A stretch of DNA of 48,365 nucleotides, taken from Parapedobacter luteus. Lineage in GTDB: Bacteria > Bacteroidota > Bacteroidia > Sphingobacteriales > Sphingobacteriaceae. Both the position numbers and the translations under genes were made by a program. This document shows positions 1-9,161 of this stretch, piece by piece. The DNA lies in assembly GCF_900168055.1 (NCBI RefSeq), contig NZ_FUYS01000016.1:1-48365 (forward strand). The letters run 5' to 3'. The notes under the pieces are model-generated. The model searched no databases. It was given only the letters and a program-made list of their open reading frames with translations, and was not told the DNA's origin. The stretch's first letter is position 1. Every line of letters begins with the position of its first letter.

Positions 1-1065
1 AACGAGACGGTGCTGAACGAGCTGATCGAGCAGTTGACCAATACCACCGTCGGCGGCAACGTGTACTACGACGGAAACCAGTTCACTTACGTTGACGGGA
101 ACGGTGATACACAGACCATCAACTTCGAGGAACTGGTGCAGGCCAACGAAACGGTTACCGCATTGGTGGACAACGGTGACGGCACTTACACCTATACGAG
201 CGAAGACGGCACCGAAACCATCGTAGACGTGCCTGCAAGTGTTGTAAACCGGTTCGAGGAAGTGGTCAACGGCGGCCCGGTCACCATCAACGGGGAGACC
301 TACAACACGGTAGAGGAATACATCCGGCATTTGGTTGAGGCCAACGAGACGGTAACGGCATTGGTGAATAACAACGACGGCACGTACACATATACCAACG
401 AAGCGGGTGATGCGGTGACGATCGACGTACCGGCGGATGTGATCAGCAATTTCGAGGAGATCATCAGCAACGAGACGGTGCTGAACGAGCTGATCGAGCA
501 GTTGACCAATACCACCGTCGGCGGCAATGTGTACTACGACGGAAACCAGTTCACCTACGTTGACGGCGACGGCAACACGCAGACCATCAACTTCGAGGAG
601 CTGGTACAGGCGAACGAAACGGTAACGACATTGGTGAATAACAACGATGGCACATACACCTACACGAGTGAAGACGGCACCGAAACCATCGTAGACGTGC
701 CTGCAAGTGTTGTAAACCAGTTCGAGGAAGTGGTCAACGGCGGCCCGGTCACCATCAACGGGGAGACTTACAACACGATAGAGGAATACATCCAGCATTT
801 GGTTGAGGCCAACGAAACGGTAACGACATTGGTGAATAACAACGACGGCACGTACACATATACCAACGAAGCGGGTGATGCGGTGACGATCGACGTACCG
901 GCGGACGTGATCAGCAATTTCGAGGAGATCATCAATAACGAGACGGTGCTGAACGAGCTGATCGAGCAGTTGACCAATACCACTGTCGGCGGCAACGTGT
1001 ACTACGACGGAAACCAGTTCACTTACGTTGACGGGAACGGTGATACACAGACCATTGATCTGAGT
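1..1065 (+). repeat. 468-bp tandem coding repeat, about 2.3 copies
   Basis: The block beginning AACGAGACGGTGCTGAACG occurs at 1, 469 and 937, an exact period of 468 bp (156 codons). The copies differ at only scattered positions, and the third breaks off near 1065 where the protein switches to unique sequence. The period is a multiple of three, so changes in copy number keep the frame. More copies probably lie upstream of the window. Confidence 0.95.
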
Positions 1066-2157
1066 GAAATCGCCATAGAGCCCTGGCTAAACCAGGCCGA
1101 TGGCACGAAAGCAACCGAAAACACCCAGGATATTTATCAAATGGGCAAGGTCGCCATCAACACGGCCATCACAGACAAGCAATTGGAAGTGAAGGGCGAT
1201 ATGACAGCTACCTATAGTGGCGCCGGTATTTACAATATTATCGATAATAATTATACTCCTTTTGGAGGAGGTAATGTGGTATTGAGCGCTAATGCCGAAA
1301 ATCCTGTCGATGCTTCACAGTATACTTCGTTTTATACACGTTTAGAAGCCGCAGGCCTTACGAGTCTGGATGGGGATAAAGTCGCCAGCGTAGTAGCGTA
1401 TTCAGGGGAGATTGACCACAGGTTTAGACATCCGGGGGGAATGATGACGAATTATACCTTCCCGAGGGATAACGGTTCGGTTAATCACGTGTTGACGACA
1501 GATGGCCACCCGACTTCTGCCCAACTTTCCTGGAAAAGCATCAGCGACCTATTGGAAGTGACCGCCTCCAACGGGGTAAACATCGATGCCACCTCCGGTG
1601 ATATAAAGCTGGGAGGTAATCTTACGGAGGCCACCACCATCACCAATGACGGATATCCGCTGACCATCGCTACCGGGGGAACGGCCACATCGATTACCGG
1701 GCTTCCGCAGACGGAACAGGCAGACTATAATGCCATCACCGGCGCTACAGGTGATCAATTGGTATCCGTGGATGCCGATGGCCTGCTTAAACAACTGAAA
1801 GCAGCCATGCCAAAGTTCTTTTATATGCCCTCGGTGATTATCCCCATAGCCAGCGACCAACTGGAAGATCCATTGACCGGGGAGAGTTTCAATGACGGTA
1901 CAAGGCAGGGGACGATTGATCTATACGGCCGGTATGCAGCGCAGTTCGGCAGCCCCATGGCTTCCAATGCAGGTGCCACGACAATCCTGCCGGTACTGCC
2001 CGCAAATGAACTGGACTATCATATCGCCTGGTACAACAGCAGCGTTTTCGAAAATGTATCGGTGAGCGACGCAGGTATATTGACCTATACAGTCAAAGCT
2101 GATGCTGACGTCACCGTAGGTTCATTCATGAACGTCGTATTTGCCATTAAGCCATAA
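1..2157 (+). CDS. Repetitive surface protein, 5' end outside the window
   Basis: The frame is open from the first base, so this is the C-terminal 718 residues of a longer protein. Residues 1-355 are tandem copies of a 156-residue unit built from short beta-type modules, with recurring motifs such as NGDGTYTYT, VDVPASVVN and NGETYNT. The remainder, from about IDLSEIAIEPWLNQ onward, is non-repetitive and ends in VVFAIKP without a visible T9SS sorting domain. Repeats of this kind are typical of large Bacteroidota cell-surface or adhesin-like proteins. The gene is followed at 14 bp by a GEVED protein and then by T9SS genes, which supports an outer-surface location. No enzymatic motif is visible, and the exact role, adhesion or stalk, is inferred. 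Confidence 0.8.
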   Translation, partial: NETVLNELIEQLTNTTVGGNVYYDGNQFTYVDGNGDTQTINFEELVQANETVTALVDNGDGTYTYTSEDGTETIVDVPASVVNRFEEVVNGGPVTINGETYNTVEEYIRHLVEANETVTALVNNNDGTYTYTNEAGDAVTIDVPADVISNFEEIISNETVLNELIEQLTNTTVGGNVYYDGNQFTYVDGDGNTQTINFEELVQANETVTTLVNNNDGTYTYTSEDGTETIVDVPASVVNQFEEVVNGGPVTINGETYNTIEEYIQHLVEANETVTTLVNNNDGTYTYTNEAGDAVTIDVPADVISNFEEIINNETVLNELIEQLTNTTVGGNVYYDGNQFTYVDGNGDTQTIDLSEIAIEPWLNQADGTKATENTQDIYQMGKVAINTAITDKQLEVKGDMTATYSGAGIYNIIDNNYTPFGGGNVVLSANAENPVDASQYTSFYTRLEAAGLTSLDGDKVASVVAYSGEIDHRFRHPGGMMTNYTFPRDNGSVNHVLTTDGHPTSAQLSWKSISDLLEVTASNGVNIDATSGDIKLGGNLTEATTITNDGYPLTIATGGTATSITGLPQTEQADYNAITGATGDQLVSVDADGLLKQLKAAMPKFFYMPSVIIPIASDQLEDPLTGESFNDGTRQGTIDLYGRYAAQFGSPMASNAGATTILPVLPANELDYHIAWYNSSVFENVSVSDAGILTYTVKADADVTVGSFMNVVFAIKP

Positions 2158-2171
2158 TAAAGGAAGTTGAA

Positions 2172-3713
2172 ATGCGGAATTTATCAAAATACTTTATTTC
2201 ACTGGTAGGGTTATGGGCTCTCCTTTATGTGCAAAGCAGCGTCGCCCAGCCCTGTTACCCCGATCAGGTGGTGACCGCAGCATACGCAACCGGAGGAACC
2301 AGCCCATATAAAGATCAGGTGCTGTGGCTGACCTGGGGATCTTCCAACCAGACAACGGACCCTTACGGTAAACGTGATGTAACCTTGTCGGTAGGCGACA
2401 AATCATATGCATCCATTCCGTTGGGTGGCGACAAATATTTATGCGTTGAAGCGGAGATTATTGCTATAGCGGGAGATCCGGTCACCAGTTATGCTCCAGG
2501 AGACTATTTTGGAGATACGTTTGATGATTGGTACAACATAGGAGGGGAGAGCTATACGTATTGGGATGAGGCTATTAACGATTGGGTGGATGTTAACCCT
2601 AATCAATTGGTTGCCGGCATCATCAACCGAGACCAGGGAGGGAGTGCCGAATTGACGCTTCGGTGCAAGGCAACCATAGACGGTGAGCCAATCCGCATTG
2701 CGGGAATGGTCGTTGCAGACGCCGAATCTTTATCGTGGTTAGAGCATATTTACGCAACGGCTGATGGCAATTGGACTTTGGTGGAAGTACAGAAAAACCC
2801 GAATCCTTACGAGCCATCGCATACAAACTACCGGGTCAGAAAGGAAAATGTAACGGGGACAACCGAACAAGCAATGAAATTCCTGTATGGAAACGATGAT
2901 AATACCGCTGCGGTAGCTTTTCTTTCCTTTAATGAATCGGCGTATAACACGGCCGGCCCCAATCCCGATTTTTCAGTCGAATTCACCGCGGAGCTTCAGG
3001 GGGGAGGCAAGACAGCTTTGGCATTGGGATTACTGACGCCGAATGCCGATCTGGGTGATGCCCCGGAGTCATATGGCAGCCCGGTTCACTTGTTGCAGAA
3101 TCTTACGCTAACCGACGATGGGATCGCTCCGGTTCCCCAAGGGAATACATCCTATACGAATGTTAATACTCCCAGTTATGAGGCGGGCGCCTTGGTAAGT
3201 ACCGACGGCAGTTACTTGGGGAGCACTGCTCCCGATGCGGATAACGGGCCGATGTTTTCAAAGGATGCCCTGGGCGATGACCTGTCCGGCGATGCGGGTC
3301 CGGATGAAGAGGACGCTTGGCCAGAAGCGTACAGGCGGTTTTCTTATAAGGCACATTACATGCCGGGGAATGCGATCGTTGCAGAGATTCCCTATCGTGG
3401 GGCAAAAGCAGGTGCGCGGATATCGGGATGGATTGACTTTGATCTTAATGGCGTATTTGACGAAGACGAAAGGCAAACTGCAACGATTCCCGCTGACGGG
3501 GATGGGAGTGTTTCCCTGACGTGGACGGTGCCTGCGTATAGAAGACCTTACAGTACCTACGTACGGCTGCGCTATTTCGATCCGATAGAGCCGGATGCGA
3601 CAAGCCCGGATAGCAATGTAAATTTCGGAGAAGTGGAAGACCATAGAATACATATTCTTGGGCCAGCAATCACCAACCCCATGTTGCCGAGCAAAGCTAG
3701 GAACCGGGAATAA
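2172..3713 (+). CDS. Secreted GEVED-domain protein
   Basis: This 513-residue protein has an N-terminal signal peptide ending near VQSSVAQ. The C-terminal third carries the pattern of the GEVED family: LGDAPESYGSP, a PDEEDAWPE stretch, ARISGWIDFDLNGVFDEDE and finally FGEVEDHRIHI. GEVED domains are found in large Bacteroidota secreted and surface proteins. The N-terminal half is not recognised and has no catalytic motif. The gene lies between two surface or cargo genes and is co-oriented with short gaps (14 bp and 11 bp), so it is probably part of one exported-protein operon. No CHU_C or Por-type sorting domain was seen at its C-terminus. The start at 2172 gives a complete signal peptide. Confidence 0.8.
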   Translation: MRNLSKYFISLVGLWALLYVQSSVAQPCYPDQVVTAAYATGGTSPYKDQVLWLTWGSSNQTTDPYGKRDVTLSVGDKSYASIPLGGDKYLCVEAEIIAIAGDPVTSYAPGDYFGDTFDDWYNIGGESYTYWDEAINDWVDVNPNQLVAGIINRDQGGSAELTLRCKATIDGEPIRIAGMVVADAESLSWLEHIYATADGNWTLVEVQKNPNPYEPSHTNYRVRKENVTGTTEQAMKFLYGNDDNTAAVAFLSFNESAYNTAGPNPDFSVEFTAELQGGGKTALALGLLTPNADLGDAPESYGSPVHLLQNLTLTDDGIAPVPQGNTSYTNVNTPSYEAGALVSTDGSYLGSTAPDADNGPMFSKDALGDDLSGDAGPDEEDAWPEAYRRFSYKAHYMPGNAIVAEIPYRGAKAGARISGWIDFDLNGVFDEDERQTATIPADGDGSVSLTWTVPAYRRPYSTYVRLRYFDPIEPDATSPDSNVNFGEVEDHRIHILGPAITNPMLPSKARNRE

Positions 3714-3724
3714 TCCATTCAGGA

Positions 3725-5287
3725 ATGAAGAAGAGAATACACTACATATTGTTTGCGGCCGGGTTGGTATTTTTTGTGGCGTTTGATGGCCACGCCCAGC
3801 GGGGCGCTGGCAGTTCCACGCTGGATAACTCGACAGTCCGCGTGGGGGCGGGAACGGCCGAACTGATTTTTTCCGAGAGCCTGTACCTCGGGCCGGATGC
3901 GGACTGGGAGGTGCACGGCACGCTGGAGGTGTGGAGCCGGAACATCTGGATCGCGCCCACCGCGCGCCTGCACGGTACGGGAAAACTGATCATCCATAAC
4001 CCCGGAGACAACATTTATTACGAGGAATGGGCGGACTCACCCACGCGGATTGATGGCAACGGCGGATTGCCCATCGGGCTGGATATCGAGCTGCGCAATG
4101 CCCATAACCTGGTGTTTGACGATATCGCCGACCCGGGTTTCGGCACGGAAAACGGAACGGGTTCCCGCGCGGCGGCACTGCACATCGACGGGGGCTTCAC
4201 GTTCGGCGTGGATGGGGGCGACGTACTGCTCAACGGGCATGACCTCATCCTGTCGGCCCGAGCCAGCTTCACCGGGTACAACAGCAGCCGGATGGTGGTG
4301 ACGGGCAACAGCGTGACGGGCCATGTCATCAAAACATTCGCGAATACGCAGCCATTCGTGTTTCCGGTGGGTATCGACGAGGGCGATTACACCCCGGCCA
4401 CGCTGGCTCCTGCGAGCATGACCACGCTATACGTGAGTGTGCAGGACTACGGTGCAGCGGGCATTGAACTGCCCGATGCGGAACGCGGCATGGACCGGAT
4501 CTGGCACATCTTCGCGGACGCCGGGGTGCAGGCGGCCTACACCCTGCAGCACAACACCGTGACCAACGGCAATGCTTATGTGGATGCCCAGGCGCAGATC
4601 GTGCAGTATGCGGGCGGGACCAACTGGCTGGGCGATGTGACCGTGCTGGAAGCGGAGGGCATCCACACCCGGGCGGATATCCTGACGGCGACGGGTACCG
4701 CGGCCGACGGCAGCTGGTTCACCAAATACGCCTTTGCGGAAGACGTAGGGCCTACGGTAAGGAACGATGCCGCAGCGGTTGAGTCGGGCGCATCCGTGCA
4801 GATCGACGTGCTCCGCAACGACGAACCGGGCAGCAGCCCGATCCTGGTGGGCAGCATCCGCATCACGCAACAGCCACGCAACGGCACTGTAACGGTAAAT
4901 CCGGATGGCAGCATTACCTACACACCCGATAAAGGCTTTGTTGGTGAAGATACGTTCGTGTACGAAGTGGCCGACGAGAACGGGCTGGTTAACCGGGCTA
5001 CGGTGTCGGTGACAGTGGCGCCGCGCAAACTCCGGATACCCAACGTCTTCACACCGAATGGCGACGGCCGGAACGATGTGTTCGAAATCGAAGGATCGGA
5101 AGGCTTTGACCGCATCGAGGTGACCGTGGTGAACCGCTGGGGTAACGAGGTGTACCGCAACGTGGATTACCGCAATGACTGGAACGGCGGCGACCTGAAT
5201 GAGGGCACGTACTATTACAGTATCGTCACGCATCAGGGTACTGTGCAGGAGCGTTACACGGGCTGGGTATTGATCAAAAGGCTATAG
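3725..5287 (+). CDS. T9SS type B cargo protein with cadherin-like and CHU_C domains
   Basis: The 520-residue protein starts with a signal peptide ending near FDGHAQ. A Tandem-95/cadherin-like domain occupies roughly residues 340-435, with VLRNDE, GTVTVNPDGSITYTPD and GEDTFVYEV. The last ~85 residues (IPNVFTPNGDGRNDVFEIEG, VNRWGNEVY, WNGGDLNEGTYYY) form the gliding-motility-associated C-terminal domain (CHU_C), which targets proteins through the type IX secretion system as type B cargo. Type B cargo is often encoded next to a PorP/SprF-like protein, and here that gene follows 4 bp after the stop codon. The central region is not recognised. Confidence 0.9.
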   Translation: MKKRIHYILFAAGLVFFVAFDGHAQRGAGSSTLDNSTVRVGAGTAELIFSESLYLGPDADWEVHGTLEVWSRNIWIAPTARLHGTGKLIIHNPGDNIYYEEWADSPTRIDGNGGLPIGLDIELRNAHNLVFDDIADPGFGTENGTGSRAAALHIDGGFTFGVDGGDVLLNGHDLILSARASFTGYNSSRMVVTGNSVTGHVIKTFANTQPFVFPVGIDEGDYTPATLAPASMTTLYVSVQDYGAAGIELPDAERGMDRIWHIFADAGVQAAYTLQHNTVTNGNAYVDAQAQIVQYAGGTNWLGDVTVLEAEGIHTRADILTATGTAADGSWFTKYAFAEDVGPTVRNDAAAVESGASVQIDVLRNDEPGSSPILVGSIRITQQPRNGTVTVNPDGSITYTPDKGFVGEDTFVYEVADENGLVNRATVSVTVAPRKLRIPNVFTPNGDGRNDVFEIEGSEGFDRIEVTVVNRWGNEVYRNVDYRNDWNGGDLNEGTYYYSIVTHQGTVQERYTGWVLIKRL

Positions 5288-5291
5288 ATAA

Positions 5292-6305
5292 ATGAAAAGG
5301 ACAATCATAAAGGCGATGATATGGGTAATGGCGCTGGGCGGGTGGACCTCCGCCCGCGGCCAGCAGAACATCCAGTTCACCCAATACATCTTCAACTCGA
5401 TGAGCGTGAACCCGGCCTATGCCGGTTACAAGGAGGAATGGTTCCTGCAGTTGGGACTGCGGAGCCAATGGGTAGGCCTAGACGGGGCACCACAAACGGG
5501 CCTGCTGTCCGTCGATGGTATCGTTGACCCCGTCAATAAACGGCACGGGCTGGGGCTGCAGGTTACCGCGGACCGGCTCGGCCCGCAGTCGGCCACCTCG
5601 GCCTATGCCAACTATGCTTTCCGGCTGCGGCTAAATACGGAGGACACGCACCGGCTGAGCTTCGGCGTCGGTGCCGGCGTAACGCAGTACAGCCTGGACG
5701 GCACCAAGCTGGATCCCTACAGTTCGGGTGATCACATACTGCCACCCAGCAGGGTCAGCAATTACGTGCCCGATGTGCGCTTCGGCATCTATTATTACGC
5801 CCCGCGCTGGTATGCGGGGGCATCGGTGATGGACCTGCTGTCGGGCGACCAGAGCAATAACATCTTCCGGTGGGACAACACCACAACCGATAACATCCGC
5901 CGGAGACGGCACATCTATTTTATCGGCGGGGCACTGGTGGACTTTGACAGCGGACTGAAGCTGCGGCCGAGTGTGCTGGTGAAAGAGGATTTCAGGGGGC
6001 CGACGAGCCTGGACGTGAACATGATGTTCATTTTTGCCGACAGGTTCTGGATCGGAGGCGGCTGGCGCACGGGGGTGACGGTGTTCGAACGCGATTACCA
6101 ACGAGTGACGGGAAATAGCCTGAGCAACCGGAATTCGTTTTCGGCGGTGGTGCAGCTTTATGCCACGGAACGGCTGCGGATCGGGTATTCCTACGACCAC
6201 ATCGTAAGCCGGCTGGGCAGCGTGCAGAACGGCTCGCACGAGGTGACGCTCGGCCTGACGTTCGGCCAGCGGTATAACCGGTTGCTCAGCCCGAGGTTTT
6301 TTTAA
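5292..6305 (+). CDS. PorP/SprF-family outer-membrane protein
   Basis: The 337-residue protein has a signal peptide ending near SARGQ, followed by the family hallmark QFTQYIFNSMSVNPAYAGYK. The rest alternates short beta-strand segments, as expected of an outer-membrane barrel, and the C-terminus contains EVTLGLTFGQR. PorP/SprF proteins assist secretion or surface anchoring of type B T9SS cargo. Its position 4 bp after a CHU_C protein and just before a PorE-like OmpA protein matches the usual cargo-SprF-OmpA arrangement. This is probably a paralogue dedicated to the upstream protein rather than the core PorP, because the other core T9SS genes (porK, porL, porM, porN) are absent from the window. 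Confidence 0.9.
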   Translation: MKRTIIKAMIWVMALGGWTSARGQQNIQFTQYIFNSMSVNPAYAGYKEEWFLQLGLRSQWVGLDGAPQTGLLSVDGIVDPVNKRHGLGLQVTADRLGPQSATSAYANYAFRLRLNTEDTHRLSFGVGAGVTQYSLDGTKLDPYSSGDHILPPSRVSNYVPDVRFGIYYYAPRWYAGASVMDLLSGDQSNNIFRWDNTTTDNIRRRRHIYFIGGALVDFDSGLKLRPSVLVKEDFRGPTSLDVNMMFIFADRFWIGGGWRTGVTVFERDYQRVTGNSLSNRNSFSAVVQLYATERLRIGYSYDHIVSRLGSVQNGSHEVTLGLTFGQRYNRLLSPRFF

Positions 6306-6330
6306 TAATCAAGTGTTTCATCCAATCGTC

Positions 6331-6603
6331 ATGCTATTGAAGAAAATCGCGGAATACCTGGATGATAAAAGGATTGATTTTTCCTACATCAAGGACGGCC
6401 CCCGTATGGAAATCTGGGTAGCTGGAAAGGAATGGTTGCCGATACTGGTTTTCAAAGGGAACAACGACGGGTATTTCATATCATGGTGTGGGATTGAATA
6501 CCGAATTGCGGATGAGATAAAGGCCTATGTGTACGTGTTGCGGATTTTCACCGCCATCAATGAACTGAGAATCCAGGAAAAACAAACGAATAGAATCTCG
6601 TAG
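6331..6603 (+). CDS. Small hypothetical protein
   Basis: This is a 90-residue reading frame of unknown function beginning MLLKKIAEYLDDKRIDFSY. An in-frame GTG at 6313 would extend it by six residues, but the ATG at 6331 gives a more natural N-terminus. No signal peptide, membrane span or known motif is visible. The sequence is charged with mixed alpha/beta character (ISWCGIEYRIADEIKAYVYVLRIF). It sits between the PorP/SprF-like and OmpA-like genes in the same direction with an 8-25 bp gap on each side, so it is probably transcribed with them. Its small size means it could still be a chance frame, but it fills the whole gap. Confidence 0.5.
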   Translation: MLLKKIAEYLDDKRIDFSYIKDGPRMEIWVAGKEWLPILVFKGNNDGYFISWCGIEYRIADEIKAYVYVLRIFTAINELRIQEKQTNRIS

Positions 6604-6620
6604 CCAAAAATAATATACCG

Positions 6621-8603
6621 ATGAAAGAGAATTTACCAGCGAAGCCGTGCGGTTCCATTGCTTTCAAATTGCTTGGCGGCGTGGCGTGCCTGCTGTCGGC
6701 GATCTTGCCTGCCGTTGCTCAGGAACAACCAAGTCTTCGCGACCGTGCAGATGAATTATACCACCGATACGAGTATGCCAACGCTGCCGCGGTGTATGTA
6801 AAGCTTGCCGACAGCCGTAAGCCGCGGCTGCATGACCTGGAGCGGCTGGCCGAATGCTACCGGCTGATGAACGACTACGAATCGGCCGAAAACTGGTATG
6901 CGCGAGTCATCCAGCACGCGGAAAGCGGTGCCGGAAACCTGCTGGCATACGGAGAAGTGCTGAAGGCGAACGGGAAATACGCAGAAGCCAAGCACCAGCT
7001 GGAAATGTATGCCGACCGGACGGGTGACAAAGACGCCGTAGCCCTGCAACTGGCCGGGTGTGACTCGGCCATGCGCTGGATGGCGCACCCGACCTCACAT
7101 AAACTCCGCAACGAGCGGAGCGTGAACACGCAATATGCGGAGTTTTCCGTGTTCCCAGTCGGAGATAAGGTCGCCTATGCGGGTGAACCGGACCCCTTGA
7201 TGGACGGGCAGTCCCGCTCCGGCCGGACCGGCAACGCGTACCTGCGGGTGTATACGGCCGACCGCGGGTCGGACAACGGGTTGAAAAACGGCGTTGTCGC
7301 CGAAGGGCATATTAACAGTGGGGACTACCACGTGGGCCCGGTGGCTTCGCCCGATGGCGGACGGACACTGTATGTGACCCGCACCCATTCGGGCAAGCCG
7401 GGCGGAAACGAGAAAGAGGGGAAATACCGGTTCCGCACACACCGGCTGGAACTGTACATCCTTACGCACACAGACGGGGAATGGCAGTCCGAACCCTTTG
7501 CGTACAACAATGTCGAAGCGTATTCGGTCGGCCATGCCGCGTTCAGCCCAGGCGGGGATACGTTGTACTTCGCCAGTGACATGCCGGGCGGCCACGGCAA
7601 AACGGATATCTGGTACTGTGTGCAACAGGCCGATGGCAGCTGGGGGGCGCCCGCCAACTGCGGCCCGGTTATCAACAGCGCGGGCGACGAGCTGTTCCCG
7701 AACGTAGGACCGGACGGCAGCCTGTACTATTCGAGCGACGGTTTTGCGGGGATGGGCGGTCTGGACGTCTTCAAAGCCACGGGAAGCGGCCGGGCGTGGG
7801 ACGTGCCGCGCAACATGCGTTATCCGGTCAATTCGGCGGGCGATGATTTCGCCTATGTGGTGAATTTCGATAGCGAAGCGGGCATCGCGGGTTACCTCTC
7901 GTCCAACCGCAAAGGCGGTGTGGGCAACGACGATATCTATTCCTTCACGTTCGAAAAGCCGAAAATCATCATCATCCTGAAAGGCACCACCTCTGACAAG
8001 GCTACGGGCGAGCGCCTGCCTGTTACCGCAGTGACCCTATATGACGGTAGCCGCGAGATTGTGGCGAAAAAATCCAGTGATGGGAGCGGCCGGTTTGAGT
8101 TTACACTGCATCCAGGCCAACGCTATACGGTACTGGGGCAGAAGGAGGGCTACCATGCCGACTCGGCTAAGGTAACTACCGAAGGCGTCACCAAATCCGA
8201 CACCCTGGAAGTGGCCCTGTTGCTGGCACCGGTGTTCAAGCCGGGTGACACGTTTGAGCTGGAAGACATTTATTACGATTTCGATAAACACGACATCCGT
8301 CCGGATGCTGCGGTAATCCTTGATGAGCTGGTGCGTACGATGCGCGACAATCCGACGCTGAAGATCGAGCTTTCCAGCCATACGGACAGCCGTGGCAGCG
8401 CTGCATACAATATGGCGTTATCGCAGCGCCGGGCGCAGTCGGCCGTGGATTACCTCGTGGGGCGGGGCATCGCGCGCGACCGGATGGTGGCCAAGGGCTA
8501 CGGCGAGACGCGGCTGGTAAACCGTTGCGCGGACGGCGTGCCCTGCTCGGTGGCCGAACATCAGGCCAACCGGCGTACGGAAGTGACGGTAATGGCTTAT
8601 TAA
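6621..8603 (+). CDS. PorE-like OmpA-family protein (TPR, PD40 propeller, OmpA)
   Basis: This 660-residue protein has an N-terminal hydrophobic signal (LLSAILPAVAQ), TPR-like helices at about 35-150 (ADELYHRYEYANAAAVYVKL), and PD40/WD40-like propeller strands at about 160-450 (AFSPGGDTLYFASD, LFPNVGPDGSLYYSSDG). A carboxypeptidase-regulatory-like fold lies at about 455-530 and an OmpA peptidoglycan-binding domain from about 545 (YDFDKHDIRPDA, SHTDSRGS, NRRTEVTV). This order matches PorE of the type IX system, which links the outer-membrane machinery to peptidoglycan. Together with the preceding PorP/SprF-like gene it forms a cargo-specific module. No lipobox cysteine is evident near the signal, so whether it is lipidated is unclear. 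Confidence 0.88.
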   Translation: MKENLPAKPCGSIAFKLLGGVACLLSAILPAVAQEQPSLRDRADELYHRYEYANAAAVYVKLADSRKPRLHDLERLAECYRLMNDYESAENWYARVIQHAESGAGNLLAYGEVLKANGKYAEAKHQLEMYADRTGDKDAVALQLAGCDSAMRWMAHPTSHKLRNERSVNTQYAEFSVFPVGDKVAYAGEPDPLMDGQSRSGRTGNAYLRVYTADRGSDNGLKNGVVAEGHINSGDYHVGPVASPDGGRTLYVTRTHSGKPGGNEKEGKYRFRTHRLELYILTHTDGEWQSEPFAYNNVEAYSVGHAAFSPGGDTLYFASDMPGGHGKTDIWYCVQQADGSWGAPANCGPVINSAGDELFPNVGPDGSLYYSSDGFAGMGGLDVFKATGSGRAWDVPRNMRYPVNSAGDDFAYVVNFDSEAGIAGYLSSNRKGGVGNDDIYSFTFEKPKIIIILKGTTSDKATGERLPVTAVTLYDGSREIVAKKSSDGSGRFEFTLHPGQRYTVLGQKEGYHADSAKVTTEGVTKSDTLEVALLLAPVFKPGDTFELEDIYYDFDKHDIRPDAAVILDELVRTMRDNPTLKIELSSHTDSRGSAAYNMALSQRRAQSAVDYLVGRGIARDRMVAKGYGETRLVNRCADGVPCSVAEHQANRRTEVTVMAY

Positions 8604-8625
8604 ACTGCTGGAGAGATGCACCGCT

Positions 8626-9081
8626 ATGAAAATGAACTTGATTATTAAAGATGAATATCCGGTTATACGAGTTGGGTTGAGCCGTTTGATTAAAAATCAT
8701 GGCTGTCGCAAAGTCTTGAGCTGCGCCAGCATTACTGAAACAAGGGATGCCGTGCTTGGGGCGCCAGCACCCGTTGATTTACTGATTTTCGGTATGCACC
8801 AAGACGAAGTGCGAGACATCGGAAAACTCATAACAACCGCCAACATACATTGGAAGGGCAATGGGTTGCGGGTGTTGGTTCTCTCTGAACTGTATGAGTT
8901 TCTATATGCCCCGCTTTGTATTTCAGCTGGCGCAAAAGGATTCGTATCGATGCATGAAAATCACAGAATGATTCTTTCTGCTGTGAAGGCAGTTTCCCTG
9001 AATGGCATATTTGTAAATCCCCTGCTGGAAAGTCATCCCATCATACAGTGTGCGGCAGGGAAAAGTGGATTGGACGGCTAA
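8626..9081 (+). CDS. Degenerate receiver-domain protein lacking output domain
   Basis: The 151 residues align by eye with the receiver half of NarL/FixJ-type response regulators: LIIKDEYPVIRVGLSRLI at the start, VDLLIFGMHQDE where the phosphoacceptor loop should be, VLVLSELYEF for beta 4, and AGAKGFVSMHENHRMILSAV at the end. The phosphoacceptor aspartate is replaced by glycine (IFGMH) and the conserved lysine position reads methionine. The LuxR-type DNA-binding domain is missing because the frame stops after the receiver. It is therefore either a phosphorylation-independent protein-protein module or a decaying gene. It follows the OmpA-like gene by 22 bp. Confidence 0.65.
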   Translation: MKMNLIIKDEYPVIRVGLSRLIKNHGCRKVLSCASITETRDAVLGAPAPVDLLIFGMHQDEVRDIGKLITTANIHWKGNGLRVLVLSELYEFLYAPLCISAGAKGFVSMHENHRMILSAVKAVSLNGIFVNPLLESHPIIQCAAGKSGLDG

Positions 9082-9118
9082 ATTGGTTACGCGGGTTGGA
9101 TGCGACATTAAAGCGTGG

Positions 9119-9148
9119 TTGCTCAAGCAGTGAATCGTAATATTTTCG
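9119..9148 (+). promoter_or_regulatory. Predicted promoter of cysS
   Basis: TTG at 9119-9121 is separated by exactly 19 bp from TATTTTCG at 9141-9148. This matches the Bacteroidota promoter TTG-N19-TAnnTTTG with one mismatch. It ends 13 bp before the cysS ATG, giving a very short leader. Confidence 0.55.
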
Positions 9149-9161
9149 TATTTTCGCAGCC

